This document shows, piece after piece, positions 1 to 8,966 of a stretch of 64,000 nucleotides of DNA. Location: assembly GCF_014635985.1 (NCBI RefSeq), contig NZ_BMDT01000009.1:46364-110363 (forward strand), given 5' to 3'. Source of the stretch: Enterococcus alcedinis. Its GTDB lineage: Bacteria > Bacillota > Bacilli > Lactobacillales > Enterococcaceae. Position 1 is the first letter of the stretch; each line of letters starts with the position of its first letter. The notes below the pieces were generated by a model. It had not been told where the DNA came from and did no database searches. It saw only the letters and a list, made by a program, of their open reading frames with translations. The position numbers were made by a program, and so were the translations under genes.

Positions 1-1047
1 TTAGCTGTTTCTTCTGTAGCGTCAGGTTGGTCCTCTTATTTTCAAGGGTTCTTAACCAGTGTCGGTATTCATTTACCTCATGCGCTAACAGCGGGATATA
101 ATGCCCAGAATGGCACTTACATTGATTTAGTTGCAGCGATTATCGTTCTTTTTATTACCGTTTGGGTAACGCAAGAAGCCAAGAAAGCTTTAAGCTTAAA
201 CAATATCATGGTGTGGGTTAAATTTGGTGTGATTGCCTTATTTATTGTCGTTGGTTTGTTCTTTATTGAACCAGGAAATTGGAAACCTTATGTACCATTT
301 GGTGTTTCAGGTATCTTTGATGGCGCAGCATTAGTCTTCTTTGCCTTTTTAGGTTTTGATGCGATTGCAATGGCGGCTGAAGAGGTTGAAAATCCGAAGA
401 GAGATATCCCTCGTGGTATTATTGGTTCGATTTTAATTGCAACGACCCTTTATGTTATCGTTACGGTAATTTTAACGGGAATGGTTCCTTATACAAAATT
501 AGGCGTGGGTGATCCAGTCGCTTTTGCCATGCGTTTCGTAGGATTAGAAAATGTCGGTACGATTTTATCAATCGGGGCGATTTTCACGTTGTTAACCGTT
601 ACGATTTCGATGTTGTACTCATTGGTTCGTTTAATTTATGCGATTAGTAAAGATGGTTTATTACCAAGCTTCTTGAGTAAGATTGACAAAAAACGTCGCA
701 CGCCGGTTACGGCAACTTATGTAACTGGAATGATTGCCTTGTTCTTTGCAGCGGCTTTTCCAATTAACTTATTAGCAGAATTAACGAACATCACCGCATT
801 GGCATGTTTAGTTATGATGTCACTCGGTGTGATTCGTTTACGCAAAATCATGGGCGAGCCGACAACTGGTGAATACCGTATGCCATTTGTTCCGGTACTA
901 CCATTAATCAGTGCTGCAGCGTGTGCCTTTTTAATGACACGCTTAACAAGCGCGACATGGATTGTCTTTTCGATTACTATCGTGATTGGTGTAGCCATTT
1001 ACTTCTTGTATGGATATAGAAATAGTCATTTAAATCAAAAAGACTAA
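1..1047 (+). CDS. Amino-acid permease, APC superfamily (5' truncated by window)
   Basis: The frame is open from the first base, so the start lies outside the window; the first internal ATG is at 208. The visible part has about eight hydrophobic helices and the APC-type segment FAFLGFDAIAMAAEEVENP followed by KRDIPRGI, typical of cationic amino-acid transporters of the YfnA/CAT type. It should import amino acids at the cytoplasmic membrane by proton symport. The C terminus is short and hydrophilic, and a strong hairpin follows directly. The substrate cannot be told from what is visible; the family assignment is secure. Confidence 0.9.
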   Translation, partial: LAVSSVASGWSSYFQGFLTSVGIHLPHALTAGYNAQNGTYIDLVAAIIVLFITVWVTQEAKKALSLNNIMVWVKFGVIALFIVVGLFFIEPGNWKPYVPFGVSGIFDGAALVFFAFLGFDAIAMAAEEVENPKRDIPRGIIGSILIATTLYVIVTVILTGMVPYTKLGVGDPVAFAMRFVGLENVGTILSIGAIFTLLTVTISMLYSLVRLIYAISKDGLLPSFLSKIDKKRRTPVTATYVTGMIALFFAAAFPINLLAELTNITALACLVMMSLGVIRLRKIMGEPTTGEYRMPFVPVLPLISAAACAFLMTRLTSATWIVFSITIVIGVAIYFLYGYRNSHLNQKD

Positions 1048-1051
1048 ACAA

Positions 1052-1077
1052 AAAAGCGCTCATTGAGCGCTTTTTTT
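1052..1077. terminator. Intrinsic terminator, probably bidirectional
   Basis: AAGCGCTC-att-GAGCGCTT flanked by an A-run and a T-run, between the convergent permease gene and telA. Confidence 0.85.
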
Positions 1078-1084
1078 GTTGATT

Positions 1085-2269
1085 TTAACGAGATAATTCT
1101 AACATTTTTTGTTTCAATGCTTCTTCCATCGACTCCAGTTCGATTTCAGCAGCATGACGTTTTTCTTTACCTTCTTGTTGAATACGTAAGGTTTCTTGAA
1201 TCGTTTCAATTAAATCATTTTGTGTTTTTTGGAGTGTTTCGATATCAACGATGCCACGTTCATTTTCACGAGCCGTCTCAATTGCAGAAACTTTGAGTAA
1301 TTCTGAATTTTTCTTCAGTAAGTCATTCGTTGTTTCAGATACTTGACGTTGTGCAGTAACGGCATCTTTTTGACGTAGCAATGTTAGAGCAATCGCGACT
1401 TGGTTTTTCCATAAAGGAATCGCCGTGTGGATCGATGATTGAATTTTCTCGGCTAATGCTTGGTTTGTATTTTGAATTAGGCGAATTTGTGGTGCTTGTT
1501 GAATCGTGATTTGGCGCGTCAAACGTAAGTCATGCGTGCGCTTATCTAAGCGATCTAAAAATTGTGAGTAGTCATTGGCGATTTGAACATCCATTTGATC
1601 GCCTGTTTCTTCGGCTTTTTTCATTGCAGCAGGGATAATGGTGTTTTGAAGTTCTTCCATTTTTAATTCACCGGCTGCGATGTAAATATTTAATGCATCA
1701 AAGTAATCTTTGTTTTTTTGGTATAACTGCTCCAGCATGATGTTGTCTTTAAGTAAACCTTCTTTTTCTTTGTCGAGTTTCACAGCGACTTTATCGATTT
1801 GAGCACCAATCTTTTGGTATTTTGCGGTAATTTCAAAAATCGATTGTTTGACTTTACCAAACATGCGCTTAAATAAATTGCCTTCACCGGCACGTAAATC
1901 ATCTGGATTGGCTTCTTTTAAGCGAAACATTAATTCGGTCAATGAATCACCAACAGGGCCAACATCATTGGCTTGAACGTGGTTTAGCATGGATTGTGAA
2001 AATTCACTTAATTTCCCTTGAGCTGCCGAACCATAAGTAATCACGGCTTGTTGATCGGTCGCATCAATTTTAGAAGCGAGTTCCTGTGCTTGTTTTTGGC
2101 GATCGGCTGGTAAACGGTCAACGAGACGTGTCGCTATCGTTTGGTTTTGTAATTCGTTTAGTTCTCGTTGTTGGTTAACCGTTAAATCATCGGTTGAAGT
2201 CGAAAAAGGATTTGCTAACAAATCTTCGAGTGTATCATTAACAGGTGTTGGTTGTTTTGAATCAGTCAT
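1085..2269 (-). CDS. telA: Toxic anion resistance protein, TelA/KlaA family
   Basis: The 394-residue, mainly helical soluble protein is characteristic of the TelA family (tellurite/toxic anion resistance, also linked to cell-envelope stress in Gram-positives). It has a central coiled-coil-rich region and conserved stretches such as [14 protein letters not shown] and [16 protein letters not shown]. The start is supported by AAGGAGGATCC upstream of the ATG. It lies just downstream of xpaC on the same strand, the usual pairing in Bacillota, although a terminator hairpin sits between them, so telA may be partly read-through or have its own promoter. The biochemical function of the family is unresolved. 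Confidence 0.88.
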   Translation of the reverse strand: MTDSKQPTPVNDTLEDLLANPFSTSTDDLTVNQQRELNELQNQTIATRLVDRLPADRQKQAQELASKIDATDQQAVITYGSAAQGKLSEFSQSMLNHVQANDVGPVGDSLTELMFRLKEANPDDLRAGEGNLFKRMFGKVKQSIFEITAKYQKIGAQIDKVAVKLDKEKEGLLKDNIMLEQLYQKNKDYFDALNIYIAAGELKMEELQNTIIPAAMKKAEETGDQMDVQIANDYSQFLDRLDKRTHDLRLTRQITIQQAPQIRLIQNTNQALAEKIQSSIHTAIPLWKNQVAIALTLLRQKDAVTAQRQVSETTNDLLKKNSELLKVSAIETARENERGIVDIETLQKTQNDLIETIQETLRIQQEGKEKRHAAEIELESMEEALKQKMLELSR

Positions 2270-2317
2270 AATAAGGGATCCTCCTTGAAATAGATAGTTG
2301 TTTTTTAAAATAAAAAA

Positions 2318-2337
2318 GAGCTGGAAAAATCCAGCTC
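2318..2337 (-). terminator. Intrinsic terminator between xpaC and telA
   Basis: GAGCTGGA-tttt-TCCAGCTC read on the minus strand, followed by a T-run. It would limit read-through from xpaC into telA. Confidence 0.75.
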
Positions 2338-2345
2338 ATCAAAAA

Positions 2346-3023
2346 TTATTTATTTGATTCTGTCTGGTTATAAGTATTATCTCTTTTTAAGCTTTGTTTT
2401 GCAATCGATAACTCAACATCTAGGTCATCTAAATCATCTGCCACAAAACGTTGATAATCAGACGTAATCAAGGCTGCTAGTTGATCGATGATTTGAATGC
2501 TTTCTTCCATTTTATCGTAAGTTTCACGACTTTTAACTTCGTGGTTATTAATCTCGATGTATTTGTCGGTCAAGTCAACTAAGTTTGGTAAATGAGTGTA
2601 AAGAAAGTGACTGGCTTCATGAAGACGCGTCGGTTCTTTGACAAGCTCTTTAAAAAGAGCTTTAGCTGCACGTAACGTATCATGACGTAAATCAATCGCT
2701 TTTAAGCGTGCGTTGTGCTGAATGTTTTTTTGCAGTTGATCAATTTGTTGCTTCGTTTGGTTTAACGTTTCGCGGAAAATATCGATTTCGCGCGGTGTCA
2801 TGCCATTGGCTAAGTAGGCTTCTTCTCTTTTTTTCGTTAATGAAGGTAGCGCATCTTTTGGCTGTGCACTTCCTTTTGAACGAAAAGCAAAAAATAAAAG
2901 GAGCGCACCAAAAAGGAAAAGGATGAAGTTGAAATTATTCGCGTCACCTAAAATCATTAAGAAGAAAACAAACGCAACAATTCCCCCGATAATCCAGTGC
3001 TTTTTCTTTTTTTTGTTTTTCAT
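2346..3023 (-). CDS. xpaC: XpaC-like membrane protein
   Basis: 225 residues. The N terminus is a lysine run followed by two closely spaced hydrophobic segments (about residues 10-50), then a soluble helical domain with coiled-coil character. This is the architecture of the XpaC family (named for 5-bromo-4-chloroindolyl phosphate hydrolysis), found beside telA in many Bacillota. AGGAGGC precedes the ATG. The pair is thought to act in envelope stress, but the mechanism is unknown, and the hydrolase name should not be taken as demonstrated. Confidence 0.8.
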   Translation of the reverse strand: MKNKKKKKHWIIGGIVAFVFFLMILGDANNFNFILFLFGALLLFFAFRSKGSAQPKDALPSLTKKREEAYLANGMTPREIDIFRETLNQTKQQIDQLQKNIQHNARLKAIDLRHDTLRAAKALFKELVKEPTRLHEASHFLYTHLPNLVDLTDKYIEINNHEVKSRETYDKMEESIQIIDQLAALITSDYQRFVADDLDDLDVELSIAKQSLKRDNTYNQTESNK

Positions 3024-3220
3024 TTATACAGCCTCCTAAAATTACTTTGAAATAAAATTGAACGAATCTTTTTGTTGTTCCTACAAGTATTATTCTAGCA
3101 TGTAACGATCGATAAAAGTATACGACTTGAGATGGATTTTATGAATTTTAGGAATTTTATAAACAATTGTATGTTAAAATATTAGAAACAAGTGGGATTA
3201 CTAAAAGGGAGACGATTGAG

Positions 3221-3790
3221 ATGCTACATTATGAAGATTTTGAAGAAAAAACAATTAAACGTCAGGAAATTTTTAAAGGAAAAATAATTGATGTTTATCT
3301 TGATGATGTGATGTTGCCCGATGGTAATACCGCAAAAAGAGAATTGGTTTTTCATCCAGGTGGTGTCGGCGTTTTAGCAATCACCCCAGAAGACAAGATT
3401 GTTTTAGTGAAACAGTTTCGTAAACCACTCGAACAAATTTTGCTTGAGATTCCAGCTGGGAAAATCGAAACAGATGAAGGTCGTACGCCAATGGAAACTG
3501 GAGCACGCGAATTAGAAGAAGAAACAGGCTATCGTGGCGAATCTTATGAGCACGTGACTTCCATGTATCTATCGCCAGGATTTGCGAACGAAAAATTACA
3601 TATTTATCACGCCAAAAATCTTTTCAAAGTTGAAAACCCTTTGCCGCAAGATGCGGATGAAGTCTTGGAAATTTATGAATTAACCTTTGAAGAAGCACAG
3701 AGCAAGATGCTTTCGGGTGAAATTTGTGATGCGAAGACAATTGTGGCGATCCAACACTGGGCGTTATTAAGAGATAAGGAAAGGAAATAA
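3221..3790 (+). CDS. nudF: ADP-ribose pyrophosphatase, Nudix hydrolase
   Basis: A 189-residue Nudix protein with the core RELEEETGY and preceding GKIETDEG; the spacer between the first Glu and the REL block is two residues longer than in the standard box. The family hydrolyses ADP-ribose to AMP and ribose 5-phosphate. An upstream in-frame ATG at 3167 exists, but GGGAG nine bases before 3221 supports MLHYEDFEE as the start. It heads a tight same-strand cluster with a membrane protein, mtnN and a nicotinamidase-like gene, consistent with nucleotide and NAD salvage. Confidence 0.9.
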   Translation: MLHYEDFEEKTIKRQEIFKGKIIDVYLDDVMLPDGNTAKRELVFHPGGVGVLAITPEDKIVLVKQFRKPLEQILLEIPAGKIETDEGRTPMETGARELEEETGYRGESYEHVTSMYLSPGFANEKLHIYHAKNLFKVENPLPQDADEVLEIYELTFEEAQSKMLSGEICDAKTIVAIQHWALLRDKERK

Positions 3791-3791
3791 C

Positions 3792-4076
3792 ATGTCAAAA
3801 GAACCAATGATTACTCGTTCAGAGCTTAGAAAACGACGGGAAGAGTTAGAAGCAATGAGCGAAAAAAAGCAAAAAAAAGCAGAGAAAGCTTATCAAAAAG
3901 AAGAAAAAGAAATAGATAATATTTATCGTAAGAAACGAAAAAAGCAATCAAATATCACAAAAACTCGAACGGGTGAAAAAGAAAAATCACGCCAAATGAG
4001 TAATTTTTTAATGAAGTGGATTTTGATTGTATCTGTGTTAATAATTGTGGTGATGTTGATTATTTTCTTTTTATAA
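3792..4076 (+). CDS. Small membrane protein with charged coiled-coil region
   Basis: 94 residues starting one base after the nudF stop, with an AGGAAAGGA-like site inside the end of nudF. Residues 1-70 are extremely Lys/Glu rich and helical, with one transmembrane helix at the C terminus (about 72-94), so it is predicted to be tail-anchored with the charged part in the cytoplasm. I do not recognise a named domain. Its placement between nudF and mtnN implies co-transcription but does not show a role. Confidence 0.75.
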   Translation: MSKEPMITRSELRKRREELEAMSEKKQKKAEKAYQKEEKEIDNIYRKKRKKQSNITKTRTGEKEKSRQMSNFLMKWILIVSVLIIVVMLIIFFL

Positions 4077-4108
4077 AAATAGAACAAAGAAATTGAGGAG
4101 TTAATGAA

Positions 4109-4804
4109 ATGAAGATTGGTGTAATCGGTGCAATGGCACAAGAAGTTGCCGTTTTAAAAGAACAGTTAGAAAAATTAGGCACTTGGAAAAAATCAGGTGC
4201 AACATTTTATAGTGGTGAAATCAATGGTCATGAGGTAATTGTTGTACAATCAGGCATTGGGAAAGTTTTGGCATCCATTACAACGAGCCTGCTTATTCAG
4301 CAATATGATGTGGATTTAGTCATTAATACAGGATCTGCCGGTGGTATTGGTCAAGGCTTAGCAGTAGGTGATATCGTGATTGCTGATCAATTGGCTTACC
4401 ATGACGTCGACGCAACGGTCTTTGGTTATCAATATGGACAAGTTCCAGGTGGCATGCCACTTTACTACGAAGCTGATCCAGTCTATGCAAAAATAATGGC
4501 ACAAGCAGCAAAAGAGACCGACCAAGTGGTTAAATCAGGTTTAATTGTAACAGGTGATAGTTTTATTGCTGATCCCGTGCGTTTAAAAGAAATTTTAACA
4601 AACTTCCCAGAGGCACTTGCTTGTGAGATGGAAGGGGCGGCCATTGCCCAAACCGCTTATCAGTTTGACGTCCCTTGTTTAGTCGTTCGCGCGATGAGTG
4701 ACACGGCTGACCATGAAGCAACGGTTAGTTTCGATGAATTTATTGAATTAGCTGGCAAACGTTCAGCCGAAATGGTTCTACGCTTTATCAACTTATGTGA
4801 ATAG
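4109..4804 (+). CDS. mtnN: 5'-methylthioadenosine/S-adenosylhomocysteine nucleosidase
   Basis: 231 residues, the normal family length. GAMAQEV near the N terminus carries the catalytic Glu and RAMSDTADHE near the C terminus carries the catalytic Asp. The enzyme cleaves MTA and SAH to adenine plus S-ribosyl products, recycling methionine and feeding LuxS/AI-2 chemistry. GAGGAG precedes the ATG. The stop is only 12 bases before the next start, so it is co-transcribed with the nicotinamidase-like gene. Confidence 0.96.
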   Translation: MKIGVIGAMAQEVAVLKEQLEKLGTWKKSGATFYSGEINGHEVIVVQSGIGKVLASITTSLLIQQYDVDLVINTGSAGGIGQGLAVGDIVIADQLAYHDVDATVFGYQYGQVPGGMPLYYEADPVYAKIMAQAAKETDQVVKSGLIVTGDSFIADPVRLKEILTNFPEALACEMEGAAIAQTAYQFDVPCLVVRAMSDTADHEATVSFDEFIELAGKRSAEMVLRFINLCE

Positions 4805-4815
4805 GAGTGGACGAA

Positions 4816-5379
4816 ATGAAAGCTTTGTTATCAATTGATTACACCTATGATTTTGTAGCAACCGATGGCGCATTAACAACAGGAGCACCCGGACAGGCGA
4901 TTGAATCGGCGTTAGTTGGGGTGACAAAGGGATTTATCGACGCAGGAAATTTTGTCGTTTTTGCGATTGACCGTCATGAAAAAAACGATACTTTTCATCC
5001 AGAAAATAAACTGTTCCCACCTCATAATTTAGCAGGAACAAAAGGTCGTGAGTTGTATGGCGCCTTAGCCAATGTCTATCAGGAGCATCAAGAACAGCCA
5101 GAAGTTTATTGGATCGATAAGCGTCACTATTCTGCGTTTAGTGGCACGGATTTGGATATTCGCTTACGTGAGCGTCAAATTACCGATCTTTATTTGACGG
5201 GTGTTTGTACCGATATTTGTGTCCTCCATACGGCAATCGATGCGTATAACTTAGGCTATCGTATTTTTATTGTTGAAGATGCTGTTCAAAGTTTTGATCC
5301 TGTGGGACACGCTTGGGCATTGAAGCATATGCAAGCAACGTTGGGTGGCACACTTATTTCATTTAACAAAGGAGAATAA
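4816..5379 (+). CDS. pncA: Nicotinamidase/isochorismatase-family cysteine hydrolase
   Basis: 187 residues with the amidase triad Asp8, Lys102 and Cys135 (in GVCTDICVLHTA), and putative metal ligands Asp52, His54 and His61. This set fits nicotinamidase, which makes nicotinate for NAD salvage. A GTG at 4807 opens the frame, but GGAG sits right against it and is correctly spaced from the ATG at 4816. It lies in the nudF-mtnN salvage cluster; an NrtR-type regulator of NAD genes is encoded 29 kb away. Another isochorismatase-family activity cannot be excluded. Confidence 0.87.
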   Translation: MKALLSIDYTYDFVATDGALTTGAPGQAIESALVGVTKGFIDAGNFVVFAIDRHEKNDTFHPENKLFPPHNLAGTKGRELYGALANVYQEHQEQPEVYWIDKRHYSAFSGTDLDIRLRERQITDLYLTGVCTDICVLHTAIDAYNLGYRIFIVEDAVQSFDPVGHAWALKHMQATLGGTLISFNKGE

Positions 5380-5383
5380 TCAA

Positions 5384-5923
5384 ATGGAGAAAAATGTATG
5401 GCACGGCATTGAACCAAACCGCTTTAAACGCTACCGTCATTGGAAGACGCCTAAAGGTTATCTTTGTGGTACTTATGCAGCCAGTGTTTTAATTGCTTAC
5501 TATCAAGACTATTTTGATGAAACAATGATTCCAACGTTTATTCGACGTAAAGATACAACAGATGTTCAAAGACTGGCATCCGTTTTACAGATTTTTATTC
5601 AGTACCATGGTTTACCAACAATTTCTTGGCAAGTTGCCCATGGTTTGTCGCGTTTCTTTCGTTTTTATAACTATCCAATCAGCGGTCGAGCAACATATGT
5701 AGGTGGCTGGCAACGAGCAATTAAGCGAATTGATGAAGGGAAACCAGTGATTGTCGGTGTGAATCGATTTCTTGGAAGCACGTACGGCAATCATTGGGTG
5801 GTGGCCTATGCTTACTTAGAAGATGATGAGGGAAACCGCTTTTTTAAAGTCCACGATAACTGGGGGAATTATGAAACGAAGATTCCAGTCACTTGGGTAA
5901 ACGGAACAGTCTCTTTACCTTGA
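5384..5923 (+). CDS. C39-like papain-fold protein
   Basis: 179 residues, start chosen at 5384 after AAAGGAG. LCGTYAASV places a Cys at residue 28 on a helix, and NHWVVAY plus VHDNWGNYE supply the His and Asn/Asp side of a papain-like site, as in C39-like peptidases. There is no signal peptide or attached ABC domain, so it is not a bacteriocin-processing transporter. It follows pncA with a four-base gap and ends the cluster. Its substrate is unknown, and it may be a peptidase or a transglutaminase-like protein. Confidence 0.65.
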   Translation: MEKNVWHGIEPNRFKRYRHWKTPKGYLCGTYAASVLIAYYQDYFDETMIPTFIRRKDTTDVQRLASVLQIFIQYHGLPTISWQVAHGLSRFFRFYNYPISGRATYVGGWQRAIKRIDEGKPVIVGVNRFLGSTYGNHWVVAYAYLEDDEGNRFFKVHDNWGNYETKIPVTWVNGTVSLP

Positions 5924-5993
5924 AATTAAGGGCGATTTAATGCTAAAATAAGGACGATGTGTACGAATAAACAACAGACAAGCGGAGGGAATT

Positions 5994-6962
5994 ATGAGTA
6001 ATACATACCATGATGAAACGGTCAAAATTTTTAGTTTAAATGGTAATCTACCATTAGCGGAAAAAATTGCGAGTGCTTTTGGCAAAAAGTTAGGTAAATC
6101 GGTCGTAAAAACCTTTGCTGATGGTGAAATATCCATTAACATCGAGGAAAGTGTTCGTGGGATTCACACGTATATTATTCAAGCGACAAATGCACCAGTA
6201 AACAACTCTTATATGGAGTTATTAATTATGATTGATGCGATGAAACGTGCAAGTGCAAAAACAATTAACGTTGTTTTACCTTACTATGCTTACTCACGTC
6301 AAGACCGTACAGCGAGACCTCATGAGCCAATTAGTGCAAAATTAATTGCCAACATGCTCGTTGAAGCGGGAGCAACAAGAGTATTAACACTTGATTTACA
6401 TACAGTTCAAGTACAAGGATTCTTTGATATTCCAGTGGATAACTTGTTTACAATGCCGTTATTTGCGCATTATTACAAAGAAAAAGGACTTCAAGGCGAT
6501 GACTGTGTTGTTGTTTCTCCTAAAAACAGTGGCGTACAACGCACGCGTAGTTTAGCAGAATATTTAAATTCAACATTAGCAATCGTTGATCAAGATGAGT
6601 CTTTAGAAGAAGGCTATGTAATTGGTGAGGTAGCTGGTAAAACATGTATCTTAGTGGATGACATGTTAAATACAGGGAAAACGTTCGCAACTGCTGCACG
6701 TTTATTGATGGAAGCAGGAGCGAAAGAAGTATATGCCTGTGCTTCTCATGCCCTATTATCACCACCAGCTAAAGAAGTTTTAGAAGCAGCTCAAATCGTT
6801 GATATTTGTGTAACGGATTCATGTTTAACAGATGAGGATCGTCAACCAAGTAACTTGACGTATATTTCTTGTTCTTCATTAATGGGAGAAGCAATGAAAC
6901 GTATCCACGAAAACACGCCAATGAGCCCACTCTTTCATTTAGAAGAGAAAAGTTATTTGTAA
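5994..6962 (+). CDS. prs: Ribose-phosphate pyrophosphokinase paralogue (degenerate active site)
   Basis: 322 residues aligning end to end with class I PRPP synthetases ([57 protein letters not shown]). Several catalytic elements differ from the usual enzyme: the flexible loop that normally reads DKRRP is VDQDES, the SPDHGG stretch is SPKNSG, and the PRPP loop DDIIDTAGT is DDMLNTGKT. It therefore looks like the second Prs copy seen in some Lactobacillales rather than the housekeeping enzyme, and may be a regulatory or weakly active subunit. GGAGGG precedes the ATG. Confidence 0.85.
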   Translation: MSNTYHDETVKIFSLNGNLPLAEKIASAFGKKLGKSVVKTFADGEISINIEESVRGIHTYIIQATNAPVNNSYMELLIMIDAMKRASAKTINVVLPYYAYSRQDRTARPHEPISAKLIANMLVEAGATRVLTLDLHTVQVQGFFDIPVDNLFTMPLFAHYYKEKGLQGDDCVVVSPKNSGVQRTRSLAEYLNSTLAIVDQDESLEEGYVIGEVAGKTCILVDDMLNTGKTFATAARLLMEAGAKEVYACASHALLSPPAKEVLEAAQIVDICVTDSCLTDEDRQPSNLTYISCSSLMGEAMKRIHENTPMSPLFHLEEKSYL

Positions 6963-6969
6963 AAATTAT

Positions 6970-7015
6970 TTATAAAAAATCGTGACACTATTTTTTCAAG
7001 TGGCGCGGTTTTTTT
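6970..7015 (+). terminator. Probable intrinsic terminator after prs
   Basis: AAAATCGTGACAC pairs with GTGGCGCGGTTTT using G-T wobbles, followed by a T-run. Confidence 0.6.
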
Positions 7016-7040
7016 ATTCTATTCGTAGGAGGCAAAAGAA

Positions 7041-8180
7041 ATGTCCTATTTTGATCACGCAGCAACAACACCAATTAACCCAGTCGTTCTAGAGGCGATG
7101 GTCTCAACAATGGAAGATGTTTACGGCAACCCTTCCAGCATTCATCAGTTCGGCCGTAAAGCGCATGAAAAACTAGAAGAAGCACGCCAATTGATTGCAT
7201 CAACACTTCAAGTGCGAGCAAATGAAATTGTTTTTACTAGTGGTGGTACAGAAGGCGATAATATGGCCATTATCGGAACGGCTAAAGCAAGACAAAGCGA
7301 AGGAAAGCATATCATTACAACCAATGTTGAGCACCCAGCAGTCCTTGCTTCGATGGCTTATTTAGAAAACGAAGGATTTGAAGTCACATACTTGCCGGTG
7401 GATTCGAATGGACAAATTAGTGTCGCACAAGTAGAAGCGGCACTACGAACGGATACGATCTTAGTCTCGATCATGTATGCCAATAATGAAACAGGTGTAT
7501 TATTTCCAATCGCTGAAATTGGTACGCTATTAGCAACTCATTCAGCCACCTTTCATACGGATGCGGTTCAAGTCTTTGGGAAAATAACACTGGAACCTAA
7601 AGCGTTAGGCATTGATTTACTTAGTATTTCAGCTCATAAAATCAATGGACCAAAAGGTGTCGGCTTTTTGTATCAACGTGGAGGTGTTAAACTATCCCCA
7701 TTATTACATGGCGGTGAGCAAGAAGAAAAACGCCGTGCAGGTACGGAAAACTTAGCTGGAATTGTCGGCTTATCCGTTGCTATACAACAATTGTCAGAGG
7801 AACAACAACGAATGAATTGGGAAAGATACCAAGGATTTAATCAATTACTATTCGAACGATTAAAAGATGCTGGAGTTGTGTTCGAAGTTAATGGTGGAAA
7901 AGCTGAAAGAATCCCACATATTATCAACTTACAGCTAAAAGGTATTGCTAGTAATTTATTGCTAATGCACTTGGATTTACAAGGCATGGCCATTTCAACA
8001 GGTTCAGCTTGTAGTGCAGGAAATGTTGAACCGTCACATGTTTTAGAAGCGATGCATGGAAAAGACAATCCAAGTATCCATCAATCGGTTCGGATTAGTT
8101 TTGGTTTAGGCAATACTCAAACAGAAGTTGAAAACTTGGCAGAGCAGTTAGTGGCGTTGACGCATCGATTGAAAAAATAA
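7041..8180 (+). CDS. nifS: Cysteine desulfurase, NifS/IscS class
   Basis: 379 residues, PLP-dependent fold type I. The PLP lysine is Lys200 in SAHKINGPKG and the persulfide cysteine is Cys324 in STGSACSAG. It takes sulfur from cysteine and passes it to acceptors. In Lactobacillales this gene usually sits with DUF1831 and mnmA and supplies sulfur for tRNA 2-thiouridine. Here mnmA follows only after a 5 kb insertion-like block. AGGAGG precedes the start. Confidence 0.93.
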   Translation: MSYFDHAATTPINPVVLEAMVSTMEDVYGNPSSIHQFGRKAHEKLEEARQLIASTLQVRANEIVFTSGGTEGDNMAIIGTAKARQSEGKHIITTNVEHPAVLASMAYLENEGFEVTYLPVDSNGQISVAQVEAALRTDTILVSIMYANNETGVLFPIAEIGTLLATHSATFHTDAVQVFGKITLEPKALGIDLLSISAHKINGPKGVGFLYQRGGVKLSPLLHGGEQEEKRRAGTENLAGIVGLSVAIQQLSEEQQRMNWERYQGFNQLLFERLKDAGVVFEVNGGKAERIPHIINLQLKGIASNLLLMHLDLQGMAISTGSACSAGNVEPSHVLEAMHGKDNPSIHQSVRISFGLGNTQTEVENLAEQLVALTHRLKK

Positions 8181-8192
8181 GGGGTGCTGTGG

Positions 8193-8474
8193 ATGGAAGA
8201 GGTAAATTGGTTAGAAGTTGGTTTAAACAGTTCGAGTGATTTGAAAGTAATCATGAAAGGGTCTGTAGAATCAAACAAGACGAGCGATAAAATAGGTGTT
8301 GTTTCTTTGATTTATGTATCTTCAGACGTTGATAAAATTAAAGACGTTTACAAGGAAGTCACAGAAAGCGATCCGAATGGTTACTACATGGTCTATGGTA
8401 TCGATTTAGATGAGCGGCTTGATTTACTCGCGCATTACCCTTCGATTGCGATTGAACGCTCGGATTTAGATTAA
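8193..8474 (+). CDS. Small conserved-looking protein of unknown function
   Basis: 93 residues beginning at the ATG at 8193, eight bases after AAGGGG; a GTG at 8184 is in frame but badly spaced. The sequence is acidic at its C terminus (YGIDLDERLDLLAHYPSIAIERSDLD), soluble, and has no membrane segment or metal motif. It lies directly behind the cysteine desulfurase gene and is very likely co-transcribed with it. I do not recognise the family. Confidence 0.7.
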   Translation: MEEVNWLEVGLNSSSDLKVIMKGSVESNKTSDKIGVVSLIYVSSDVDKIKDVYKEVTESDPNGYYMVYGIDLDERLDLLAHYPSIAIERSDLD

Positions 8475-8551
8475 GTTTTTAGTCGAAAGAGACTAGTATT
8501 CAGTATCATAAACTCTTATAATTAAAGTAAGAAATTAGATGAGGTGAAGAA

Positions 8552-8896
8552 ATGGCATTTGAAAAACAAGCAACAATTTTAGGTTCGGATGTATATTATC
8601 GAATTGCACCAGAAGCAAAACGTTACACATTACGTGACAATGGATTTATCGAAACAAACGGTAAAAACTTCCAATTGATTCGTTCACTCGAAGCGACTCC
8701 TCAAAGTAAGGAAGGCTTCAAATTAAAAATTACGGTTGATAATGATATCAAGACATTAAAAATGTCTATCACAACAGCGAACGGTTTAAAAGCAGTTAAT
8801 TTATTTAAAGGAACACAACACGAAATGTTACAAGAGAAATTTTATTTCTTAATGGACGGCTTTATCAGCCGAGGCTTATTTGAAAAAGTAGAATAA
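8552..8896 (+). CDS. DUF1831 family protein
   Basis: 114 residues starting MAFEKQATILGSDVYYRI, recognisable as DUF1831, a small alpha/beta family found almost only in Lactobacillales, usually between cysteine desulfurase and mnmA. A role in sulfur transfer or tRNA thiolation is suggested by synteny alone. AGGTGAAGAA precedes the ATG and a terminator follows, closing the nifS transcript before the accessory block. Confidence 0.8.
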   Translation: MAFEKQATILGSDVYYRIAPEAKRYTLRDNGFIETNGKNFQLIRSLEATPQSKEGFKLKITVDNDIKTLKMSITTANGLKAVNLFKGTQHEMLQEKFYFLMDGFISRGLFEKVE

Positions 8897-8903
8897 ACAA
8901 TTG

Positions 8904-8947
8904 AAAACTTGAGACAGTTAGAAGCGATTCTGTGTTTCAAGTTTTTT
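8904..8947 (+). terminator. Intrinsic terminator after DUF1831
   Basis: AACTTGAgACAG pairs with CTGTgTTTCAAGTT around a 12-base loop and is followed by seven T. It separates the nifS unit from the LytTR locus. Confidence 0.75.
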
Positions 8948-8966
8948 TGTATATAAGGAGTTTACG

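Noticed and set aside
1063-1296. Plus-strand frame of 77 codons across the terminator and telA
   Set aside because: Starts inside the terminator hairpin region and is antisense to telA.
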